A stretch of DNA of 64,000 bases from Metabacillus litoralis (GTDB taxonomy: Bacteria > Bacillota > Bacilli > Bacillales > Bacillaceae), in NCBI RefSeq assembly GCF_007994985.1, contig NZ_VOQF01000007.1, positions 310,001 through 374,000 of the forward strand, written 5' to 3'. The first letter of the stretch is position 1. Each line of letters opens with the position of its first letter. Position numbers and translations under genes: made by a program. The notes beneath the pieces are model-generated. The model saw only the letters and a program-made list of their open reading frames with translations. It searched no databases and was not told the origin of the DNA. Below are positions 1 to 8,006 of the stretch, in pieces.

Positions 1-334
1 AGACCTCATCAATATGTTCAAGAACACTTTTTGATTTCTTAAAACGATATTTATCAGCGTAATCCTCAGCATCGAATAGAAGTTCTTCAACTTCTGGTAG
101 TTGAGAAGTGATAATCTCATCCCATTCATCTCTCCACTGCTCAAACAACTCTTCTGCTTGTCCGATCATTTTCAATTCTTTTACTTTTGATAACTCGTCT
201 ATAATAGATCGATTCATAATTTCAATTTTCCGAGCCTCTAACCGATCTACTTCTTTATATATCTTTCTTCTTAATACATATCCAGTACCAAATAAAATAC
301 ATATTAGAAGGACTAGTCCAATGATAACTTCCAT
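1..334 (-). CDS. ezrA: septation ring formation regulator EzrA (N-terminal part, cut by window edge)
   Basis: Only the first 111 codons are present; the gene runs off the left edge. The start ATG (332-334) follows a strong GAGGGGG ribosome site. The translation opens with one N-terminal membrane helix (MEVIIGLVLLICILFGTGYV), then a basic RRKIYKEVDRLEARK stretch and a helical region with EELFEQWRDEWDEI. This matches the EzrA plan of an N-terminal anchor followed by spectrin-like coiled-coil repeats. EzrA in Firmicutes is an inner-membrane regulator that restrains FtsZ ring assembly and links it to cell-wall synthesis. Its position beside hisJ and refZ agrees with the B. subtilis order. The identity is recognised from the N-terminus and synteny; the rest of the protein cannot be checked here. 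Confidence 0.88.
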   Translation of the reverse strand, partial: MEVIIGLVLLICILFGTGYVLRRKIYKEVDRLEARKIEIMNRSIIDELSKVKELKMIGQAEELFEQWRDEWDEIITSQLPEVEELLFDAEDYADKYRFKKSKSVLEHIDEV

Positions 335-953
335 AATGAGCCCCCTCGTTGTTACACAAAATCGTCATGACAGGGATGATTGAAACTCCCCAAAGATGAA
401 AGGTTTCACATGATCATGCTGATAAGCGTTTATATCAAATTATATTTACTAATTATTAGAATTTATTAAATTTTGTTGTTGATTTCTGTTACATGCTAAG
501 CTAATTTACTTTATTTATTTAAACATATGGTAAAGTCCTAAAACAGAACACACTTTATATAAGAGTTTATAATGTTTTTTCAATGTTTTTATGATACCAT
601 GTAAACGACATTTTTTGACCAGAAATTTTTATTTTTTTACATTATTTGTCCTATTTTGTTGTAAATGTGATTTTGTAAGCGAAATTCACTCAAAAAAACT
701 AAAAAAGCAAAGGAAATAATTGATAATAGTGTTTGGTCGAGAAAAGATCGAGCCCCAACATCAGAGAACTAGAAGCCTAAGATTTTCGCCTATATAATCC
801 TGTGTCTGAGGAGTAATGATGAAGCATATCATTATTATGAAAACATCCTATGGCAATATATCAAGTCTTTTATAAACTGCTTTCTTCAAGTTCTAAATGC
901 TACAGCTATAGTTGAAAAGCATAAATACAATGGTTGCGGAGAGGGAGAGAAAT
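335..953. other. long intergenic region between ezrA and hisJ
   Basis: About 620 bp of AT-rich DNA between divergent genes with no convincing gene. It holds a degenerate copy of the Bacillaceae GTTGATTTCCGTTACAGGC repeat at 475-497, and a short segment at 800-838 that resembles 24515-24550. A TATAAT at 793-798 could be a -10 box for hisJ, but no good -35 box lies 17 bp upstream. Confidence 0.6.
475..497 (+). repeat. degenerate copy of the GTTGATTTCCGTTACAGGC intergenic repeat
   Basis: The sequence GTTGATTTCTGTTACATGC matches the copies at 32743-32763 and 51971-51991 with one or two substitutions. All three lie in intergenic DNA in the same orientation. Confidence 0.55.
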
Positions 954-1754
954 ATGTTGAAAATAGATGGACATGTTCATACACCATATTGTCCACACGG
1001 GACTACAGATTTATTAGAAGAATATGTTGAAAAAGCAATTACAGAAGGCTTTCAAAGCTTAAGTTTTACGGAGCATGCTCCACTTCCAATTGGTTTTATG
1101 GATCCTACACCTATGAAGGATAGTGCAATGAAGCTAGACGATTTAGAGGAATATATTGAAAGAGTTCAAAAAGTAAAAAATAAATATCATAATAAAATAG
1201 CAATCAACCTTGGACTAGAGGTAGATTATATTAAAGATTTTGAAAATGAAACAACAAAGTTTTTAAATAAGTATGGAAAGTACTTAGACGATAGTATTCT
1301 CTCTGTTCATTTCTTAAATATAAAGGACTCCTACTATTGCCTAGACTTTGATGAAAATACTTTTGGAGAAATGGTTCAGCTTACCGGAACATTGCAAAAA
1401 CTTCACCAATTATATTATGATGAAGTTTTACATTCAGTTAATAGTAATCTAGGTACTTATAAACCAAATAGAATTGGTCATTTAACATTAGTGAAAAAAT
1501 TCCAAAAGTTATATCCAGTAACATTTTCTATGGAAAAATCGATTTATCATATCCTACAGGCAATTAAGGAACAAGGTATGGAGATTGATTATAATGTAGC
1601 AGGTTTAAGAAAAGAATTCTGTGGAGAAACGTATCCTGGATCAACAATTATCGAATTGGCGAAAAAACAAAAAATCCCTTTAATATACGGTTCTGATGCC
1701 CATTGTGCAAGGGATGTAGGGAAGAATTATTCTTATTTTTATTCATTAACATAA
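954..1754 (+). CDS. hisJ: histidinol-phosphatase (PHP family)
   Basis: 267 residues, the usual size of Bacillus HisJ. It hydrolyses L-histidinol phosphate to histidinol, the penultimate part of histidine biosynthesis, in the cytoplasm. The PHP-domain metal motif DGHVHTPYCPHGT lies at residues 5-17, and a C-terminal metal-binding SDAHCARDVG segment is present near the end. The open frame extends upstream to a TTG at 912. The ATG at 954 is preferred because GGAGAGGGAGAG lies just before it and the family begins MLKIDGH. The gene stands alone, outside any his operon, convergent with refZ, with only 54 bp between the two stops and no clear terminator hairpin. Confidence 0.93.
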   Translation: MLKIDGHVHTPYCPHGTTDLLEEYVEKAITEGFQSLSFTEHAPLPIGFMDPTPMKDSAMKLDDLEEYIERVQKVKNKYHNKIAINLGLEVDYIKDFENETTKFLNKYGKYLDDSILSVHFLNIKDSYYCLDFDENTFGEMVQLTGTLQKLHQLYYDEVLHSVNSNLGTYKPNRIGHLTLVKKFQKLYPVTFSMEKSIYHILQAIKEQGMEIDYNVAGLRKEFCGETYPGSTIIELAKKQKIPLIYGSDAHCARDVGKNYSYFYSLT

Positions 1755-1808
1755 TTCTTTTCTTAAAAAACTGTTTATTCCAATTTTTTTAAAGTATTCG
1801 TTACATTT

Positions 1809-2459
1809 CTACCGAATAACTGCTATTTTTTCATTTCTTGAATAGCTTTCGATTAGCAATGAATTTAACCAAATTTTCAACTCTTTATAATATTGATGAA
1901 CAAAATAAGCTTCGTGTGACTGAATATGCAGCACTTCACTCATGTATTGTGGCTGTAGGTATGGCGTATGCAAAAGACTTCGAAGTTGAATGATCAAATG
2001 TGGAATAAAGGCCTTGCGGTAATAACCTTCTTTAATTCCTTGTTCAAATAAAGACTTAATATAGTACTTCTCTTTTGTTAAATATGTTGTCATAACCTCA
2101 CGTATTAAGATCGAATCAACCGTCACTTCACGATATACTAATCTTGAAAGTTGACGATTTTCATGTTGATAATTTAATATATCTAGAATAATCTTACTTA
2201 ATACTGCGTGGACATTACTATATTGGAGAAGAGAATAATTATCTTCTATTAGTTTAATATATCCTTCATAGTAATAAGAAACAAGAAATTCTAGTAAGCC
2301 ACCTTTTCCTTTAAAATAGTAAGATATATGAGCTACATTTACGTCTGCCTTACTGGCGATTTCTCTAACTGATGTTCCAGTAAAACCCTTTGAATTAAAA
2401 AGTTCAATCGCAGCAGTAAGAATTTTCTGTCTTGTATCTTTTAACACTTTTTGAGCCAT
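1809..2459 (-). CDS. refZ: TetR-family regulator RefZ (YttP), FtsZ/chromosome-positioning factor
   Basis: 216 residues. A TetR N-terminal helix-turn-helix spans about residues 8-55 (DTRQKILTAAIELFNSKGF, then TSVREIASKADVNVAHISYY) and is followed by an all-helical ligand/dimer domain. In B. subtilis RefZ (formerly YttP) is made early in sporulation, binds a few motifs around the origin and influences FtsZ-ring position and chromosome capture. Identity rests on the TetR fold plus position between hisJ and ytsP. The frame starts at a GTG that overlaps the Shine-Dalgarno AAGGAGGTG; the ATG eight bases further on is taken as the start. Divergent from ytsP across a 113-bp gap. Confidence 0.83.
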   Translation of the reverse strand: MAQKVLKDTRQKILTAAIELFNSKGFTGTSVREIASKADVNVAHISYYFKGKGGLLEFLVSYYYEGYIKLIEDNYSLLQYSNVHAVLSKIILDILNYQHENRQLSRLVYREVTVDSILIREVMTTYLTKEKYYIKSLFEQGIKEGYYRKAFIPHLIIQLRSLLHTPYLQPQYMSEVLHIQSHEAYFVHQYYKELKIWLNSLLIESYSRNEKIAVIR

Positions 2460-2572
2460 CACACTCACCTCCTTATGTAATAATTCAATTCGAATTAGAA
2501 GAATCCTTTATCATTCGCTCGACAATGTTTGATGAGGTTTTGTAACTAAATAGCTGAAAGTAGGTAATATTC

Positions 2573-3052
2573 ATGTTTCATGTCGAAAAATACAATGGTA
2601 ATAAACAAGATCAATATCAATTATTACTTAATCAACTCAAAGCACTACTAGATGGTGAAGAAGATCAGATCGCAAATCTATCTAATGCATCTGCATTATT
2701 AAATCAATTTCTAGATAACATAAATTGGGTAGGCTTTTATCTTATGAAGGAAGATCAACTAGTTCTAGGACCATTCCAGGGCTTACCTGCTTGTGTTCGT
2801 ATTCCAGTTGGCAGAGGTGTATGTGGTACAGCTGCTGCTAATTTAAAAACTGAACGTGTAGCAGATGTGCATGAGTTTCCAGGACATATCGCATGTGATG
2901 CAGCATCAAACTCAGAGATTGTCGTTCCACTCGTTAAAGAAGGTAAATTACTTGGGGTTTTAGATATTGATAGCCCGATTAAAAATAGATTCGACGAGGA
3001 AGATCAAACATTTTTAGAAGAATTTGTAAATGTATTAATTCAATATCTTTAA
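2573..3052 (+). CDS. ytsP: GAF-domain free methionine-(R)-sulfoxide reductase (YtsP, fRMsr)
   Basis: 159 residues, essentially one GAF domain. The enzyme class reduces free Met-(R)-sulfoxide in the cytoplasm. Three cysteines at residues 74, 84 and 108 (GLPACVRI, GRGVCGTA, HIACDAAS) have the same 10 and 24 residue spacing as the catalytic/resolving cysteines of E. coli fRMsr. The family blocks GPFQGLPACVRIPVGRGVCG and VLDIDSP are intact. It is convergent with the diguanylate cyclase gene, and the two share a bidirectional terminator. Confidence 0.9.
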   Translation: MFHVEKYNGNKQDQYQLLLNQLKALLDGEEDQIANLSNASALLNQFLDNINWVGFYLMKEDQLVLGPFQGLPACVRIPVGRGVCGTAAANLKTERVADVHEFPGHIACDAASNSEIVVPLVKEGKLLGVLDIDSPIKNRFDEEDQTFLEEFVNVLIQYL

Positions 3053-3104
3053 AATTTCGTAACATATGTTCGTTTCAGTTAACGCATCAATCTTTAAGAA
3101 CAGC

Positions 3105-3134
3105 AAAAAAGGATGACAAATTGTCATCCTTTTT
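3105..3134. terminator. bidirectional terminator between ytsP and dgcP
   Basis: A perfect stem of AAGGATGACA and TGTCATCCTT with a short AAT loop. It is flanked by A and T runs, so it has a U-tract on either strand. Confidence 0.85.
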
Positions 3135-4937
3135 CTATTTTGTATCCGATTGGACAATGACTTGATCTTTCCCCAGACTTTTCGCCTCGTACAGTGCATT
3201 ATCCGCTTTTTTGAATAGTTGATCAAAATTATACTGATTCTCAGCATTCCAATATGAAACTCCACATGAAACAGTTATGGCTGGAGTTGTATCTTCTCTA
3301 ACACGAGTAACAATTCTTTCGGCAATTGCTATCCCGGCTTCCAAATCTACATGTGGCAGATAAATAGCAAGCTCTTCTCCACCCCACCTAGCACCTATAT
3401 CTTGTTCACGAATATTATTGCGAATTATGTTAGCAACTTGTATAAGTACATCATCACCAATTTGGTGACCATATGTGTCATTCACCATTTTGAAATTATC
3501 AATATCTATCAAAACAAATGTACCTTGACGATCAACTTTAATTGATTTTTCAATACGATTGTTCATATGATTTCTAGAATGTAGCTGTGTTAAATGATCT
3601 GTTTTAACTAAAGTTTCAAGCTCTTCTCTAAGAAGTGAGTTCGTTAAAGCTAGTGTTGAATGATGAATTAACGATTGAAGCAGCTTAAACATGTCGAACG
3701 AAAAATGATAGGGATTTTTATGCATGACTAAAGCACAACCCTTAAGACTATCACTTTGCACCATTGGAACAGCCATTATTGAAGAGTACTCTGCACCTGA
3801 AAGGTATGTTGAAATATCCCCAATGAACAAGCCCTCTAAATCCTTCTCAATTTTCCCCTTTATATAATCAAGATAAATTTGTAATTCATCTGAACTAAAA
3901 AATTTAGTACTACCTGGGAATATCTGAATTGTCCCATCTGGATTAATATAGAAAAAACCTACCTCATCTGCATCAAATGATTCCATAATTCTAGAAGACA
4001 TATATGTCATTGTATCTGTAAGTCTTAAATTTTTATTTAATCGATGCGATGTTTCGTTAATAAGCTGTAAATCTTTTATTAATCGTTTAGACTGATCGTA
4101 CAGTTGAGCATTTTCTAATGCAGTCCCAGCTGTATTTGCAAGCATAACAATGAAATTTTTATTTTCATCTGATAACTCAACGCCATTATTTGCGACTATT
4201 TGTAAAACACCATACACACCCTGTTTTCCCTTTAAAGGTGAATATATAGTTGCTTGATTTGCCTCATCTTGGTTTGATACTGTAACTTTCCCCGTTACGT
4301 ATGCTTCCATTGCAAGCTCATTACCATCTTGATGATCAAAACCTAATTCTTTAATTGGTAAGTTTCGGTGATTTTCATTATCATGTGATAAAAATAGATA
4401 AAAAATAAATTCTGAATACAATGCTTGCAGTGTTGATATCAATTCAACTAATACATCATCTTTGTCCATTAAAGAATGAAATTTTTCTGTTATACGATAC
4501 AACTCTTCATATTTTTGATCATTTTGAGTTACAGAAACTAAATTCATACAGTAAGAATAAAAGGTAGAACATGCTTTAGCTACTTCTGTCAGCTCTTTAT
4601 TTGCTAGAGTTTCATTTATATCCGCTAGTTCTATTACTCCAATCAAACGATCTTTCTGCATAATTGGAATAAAAGATGTTCCTTCATGCTGAAATACTTC
4701 TCCGTATATGAAACTGTGTGGTAAAGATTTTGACGGAAGATCACGATTGTCAAGTGGTGTAAGGTAATCTAGCTTTTTATTATATAGATAGAAAACTACG
4801 TGCTGAATAGACAGTTCATTCTTTAGTATACTTGTAAGATTTTCTACTACATCGTTAATAGAAGGCTTTTCATTATTTTCACTTAAATAATTAAAAAAAG
4901 CATATTTAATTGTCTTTTCAACTGATTGACTACCCAC
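3135..4937 (-). CDS. dgcP: diguanylate cyclase with tandem GAF-type domains (DgcP/YtrP)
   Basis: About 600 residues. Numbering here follows the longest frame, which has five extra residues. GAF-like sensor segments occupy roughly residues 30-140, 150-285 and 300-440. They are followed by a GGDEF domain (about 448-600) with the active-site signature GGEEL at 524-528. An RxxD inhibitory-site motif (REQD, 515-518) lies exactly five residues before it, so product inhibition is likely retained. It makes cyclic di-GMP from two GTP. B. subtilis DgcP occupies the same place beside ytsP. No membrane helix is seen, so it should be cytosolic. The frame begins at a GTG at 4952; the second GTG at 4937, preceded by GGTGA five bases upstream, fits better. 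An ATG start is absent. Confidence 0.88.
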   Translation of the reverse strand: MGSQSVEKTIKYAFFNYLSENNEKPSINDVVENLTSILKNELSIQHVVFYLYNKKLDYLTPLDNRDLPSKSLPHSFIYGEVFQHEGTSFIPIMQKDRLIGVIELADINETLANKELTEVAKACSTFYSYCMNLVSVTQNDQKYEELYRITEKFHSLMDKDDVLVELISTLQALYSEFIFYLFLSHDNENHRNLPIKELGFDHQDGNELAMEAYVTGKVTVSNQDEANQATIYSPLKGKQGVYGVLQIVANNGVELSDENKNFIVMLANTAGTALENAQLYDQSKRLIKDLQLINETSHRLNKNLRLTDTMTYMSSRIMESFDADEVGFFYINPDGTIQIFPGSTKFFSSDELQIYLDYIKGKIEKDLEGLFIGDISTYLSGAEYSSIMAVPMVQSDSLKGCALVMHKNPYHFSFDMFKLLQSLIHHSTLALTNSLLREELETLVKTDHLTQLHSRNHMNNRIEKSIKVDRQGTFVLIDIDNFKMVNDTYGHQIGDDVLIQVANIIRNNIREQDIGARWGGEELAIYLPHVDLEAGIAIAERIVTRVREDTTPAITVSCGVSYWNAENQYNFDQLFKKADNALYEAKSLGKDQVIVQSDTK

Positions 4938-5167
4938 AAAAATCACCCACACTAATTAAGTTACAAAATAATACCATATTTACTCTTTATTATAACATAA
5001 AACCATCACATAAATAGTAGAAAGAAAATACAGATTGTCCATTGAATTATAATTAACTTTATCTTTGACATATATTCTTTTGACCTTCAATAAGACCTTA
5101 TTTATGGATAAAATTATTTTACCTGAACTCTTAAAAAACACTAAAAAATAGATAGTCAGAAAAATTC

Positions 5168-5196
5168 TTGACTTAATATGTTTTAAGTCATATAAT
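5168..5196 (+). promoter_or_regulatory. sigma-A promoter of rpsD
   Basis: TTGACT (5168-5173), a 17-bp spacer and a perfect TATAAT (5191-5196). It places the transcript start near 5203, leaving a leader of about 190 nt before rpsD. Confidence 0.85.
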
Positions 5197-5202
5197 ATTC
5201 GT

Positions 5203-5392
5203 TGTGTATAAAATATGCAGCCTATTGATGTAGCAGTTGTGATTTCATTTTGTTCCCCTTGGTAAATAAGGAGGTGTATCGAGTAACTCTATGCTGCTGG
5301 AGCGAGGATACATGAAAACAAAATGTGCAGAATTGTATAGTCAGTCTGGTTTTTATTTTATGCAAAAATAAAAACATAAAGGAGGAGTTAGC
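5203..5392 (+). promoter_or_regulatory. candidate S4 autoregulatory leader of rpsD
   Basis: A long leader for a single ribosomal-protein gene. It can form a long-range helix (CATTTTGTT at 5246-5254 with AACAAAATG at 5317-5325) enclosing a second pairing (GTATC 5276-5280 with GATAC 5307-5311). In B. subtilis S4 represses rpsD by binding its own leader; that this one works the same way is inference. An AAAGGAGGAG ribosome site precedes the start. Confidence 0.6.
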
Positions 5393-5995
5393 ATGGCTCG
5401 TTATACAGGCTCTAGCTGGAAACTCTCTCGTCGATTAGGAATTTCATTAAGTGGTACAGGTAAAGAATTAGAAAAGCGTCCATACGCTCCAGGACAACAT
5501 GGTCCAGGGCAACGCAAAAAAATCTCTGAATATGGTTTACAACTACAAGAGAAGCAAAAGCTTCGTCATATGTATGGTGTAAATGAGCGTCAATTCCGTA
5601 ACTTATTTGATAAAGCTAGTAAAATGGTTGGTAAGCATGGTGAGAACTTCATGATTCTTCTTGATTCTCGTCTTGATAACGTAGTATACCGTCTTGGTTT
5701 AGCACGTACTCGCCGTCAAGCTCGTCAATTAGTTAACCACGGTCATATCGTAGTAGATGGTGGACGTGTTGATATTCCATCATACCAAGTAAAACCTGGT
5801 CAAACTATCACTTTACGTGAAAAATCACGCAACCTTGATATCGTTAAGGAAGCTATCGAAGTAAGTAACTTCGTACCTGATTACCTAACTTTCGACGCTG
5901 ATAAATTAGAAGGTACTTTCACTCGTTTACCTGAACGTTCTGAACTACCTGCTGAAATTAACGAAGCTCTTATCGTTGAGTTCTACTCTCGTTAA
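5393..5995 (+). CDS. rpsD: 30S ribosomal protein S4
   Basis: 200 residues, the normal Bacillus length. It is a primary 16S rRNA-binding protein that nucleates assembly of the 30S body. The start [19 protein letters not shown] and the S4 RNA-binding domain (about residues 88-155, with [20 protein letters not shown]) are intact. This is the non-zinc form, since the N-terminus has no cysteine cluster. Monocistronic: it has its own strong promoter, leader and terminator. Codon use (CGT, CGC, TTC rich) is typical of a highly expressed gene and differs from its neighbours. Confidence 0.98.
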   Translation: MARYTGSSWKLSRRLGISLSGTGKELEKRPYAPGQHGPGQRKKISEYGLQLQEKQKLRHMYGVNERQFRNLFDKASKMVGKHGENFMILLDSRLDNVVYRLGLARTRRQARQLVNHGHIVVDGGRVDIPSYQVKPGQTITLREKSRNLDIVKEAIEVSNFVPDYLTFDADKLEGTFTRLPERSELPAEINEALIVEFYSR

Positions 5996-6002
5996 TAGCT
6001 AC

Positions 6003-6036
6003 AAAAAACCTGTGCCAATTTTGGTACAGGTTTTTT
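6003..6036 (+). terminator. rpsD terminator
   Basis: AAAAAACCTGTGCCAA pairs with TTGGTACAGGTTTTTT across a two-base loop, with one mismatch, and ends in a T run. Confidence 0.88.
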
Positions 6037-6070
6037 ATTTTATAAGAACTAAGACTAGATTTATCACGAC

Positions 6071-6112
6071 AAAATAAAAAACAGGAGAAGGACTTTCATC
6101 CATTCCCCTGTT
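6071..6112 (-). terminator. tyrS terminator
   Basis: On the minus strand, AACAGGGGAATGGA and TCCTTCTCCTGTT form a stem just after the tyrS stop, followed by a run of T residues. Confidence 0.75.
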
Positions 6113-6124
6113 CAATAGAGCACA

Positions 6125-7411
<1,287 letters not shown>

Positions 7412-7435
7412 TTAAATTTCAAGATGTTTCTTAGC

Positions 7436-7526
7436 TAGGCTATTTTCGCGAATTTTGTCGCTTTTAGAACTTCAAGGTAACAGCAATGTTCACAGTAAAA
7501 TTAGCAACAATCTTTTAGAAAAGAGC
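7436..7526. repeat. dispersed intergenic repeat, copy 1 (AGGCTATTTT ... GCAACAATCTTTTAGAAAAG)
   Basis: The right end, GCAACAATCTTTTAGAAAAG followed by AGC (7504-7526), matches 47581-47603 at 21 of 23 positions. The left end AGGCTATTTT matches AGGCTGTTTT near 47494. The middles are diverged. The copy sits between the tyrS T-box and the tyrS start. Confidence 0.7.
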
Positions 7527-7609
7527 AATTATCAAAGGACTCTCTAATTGTCAAACAACTATTGTAATAGCTTCTTTCAACATAGTGCCCATAATGAACG
7601 TAATGTACA

Positions 7610-7860
7610 AAACAACAAAAAGCCCCTTCATCACTGAAGGGGCGAAATAATCGCGGTACCACCCTACTTAGAAATAACTAAGTTACTTCTATCTCGGCTA
7701 TTTAACGGATAATCCGTCTTTTTCTACTAGGGAACTATCCTTTTCAAAAAAGATGCTCATGGATGTAATTCATAGAATACCTTTGTACTGATTTCCACCA
7801 ACCATCAGCTCTCTAAAACAGGGAGATTTCTACTACTTATTCCAATCAAAGCTTAAATAT
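7610..7860 (-). promoter_or_regulatory. T-box riboswitch (tyrosine) upstream of tyrS
   Basis: On the minus strand the T-box GGTGGTACCGCG (7652-7663 complement) precedes an intrinsic terminator (GCCCCTTCA with TGAAGGGGC, 7622-7643, then T residues). A stem I region with AGAGAG, GATGGTTGG and a specifier segment GAATTACATCC lies upstream. The TAC specifier (complement of 7765-7767) is a tyrosine codon, matching the downstream gene. Uncharged tRNA-Tyr should stabilise the antiterminator. Confidence 0.93.
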
Positions 7861-7879
7861 TTAGTTATAATTACAAGCA

Positions 7880-7909
7880 ATTTTAACCATAAACACTTAT
7901 GAAAGTCAA
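7880..7909 (-). promoter_or_regulatory. promoter of the tyrS T-box transcript
   Basis: Minus-strand TTGACT (7904-7909), an 18-bp spacer ending in TGGT, and TAAAAT (7880-7885), just upstream of the T-box stem I. Confidence 0.65.
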
Positions 7910-7971
7910 TAGGAGAAACAATACATTAGAACTTCTTGTTGACAAAACCATACAAATTCCTCACTTTATTA

Positions 7972-7980
7972 TGGTATAAT
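7972..7980 (+). promoter_or_regulatory. extended -10 promoter of the PBP gene
   Basis: TGGTATAAT forms an extended -10 element 27 bp before the start codon. No good -35 box is seen at 17 bp. Confidence 0.5.
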
Positions 7981-8006
7981 AAGTTAGGTTTGGGGGGATT
8001 GCATAA

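Noticed and set aside
912-953. Longer hisJ start at the TTG at 912
   Set aside because: The 14-residue extension has no ribosome site, overlaps the purine-rich GGAGAGGGAGAG that serves the ATG at 954, and is not part of the family.
7939-7944. TTGACA as the -35 box of the PBP gene
   Set aside because: It is 30 bp from the TATAAT at 7975-7980, far beyond a usable spacer; an extended -10 element is the better reading.
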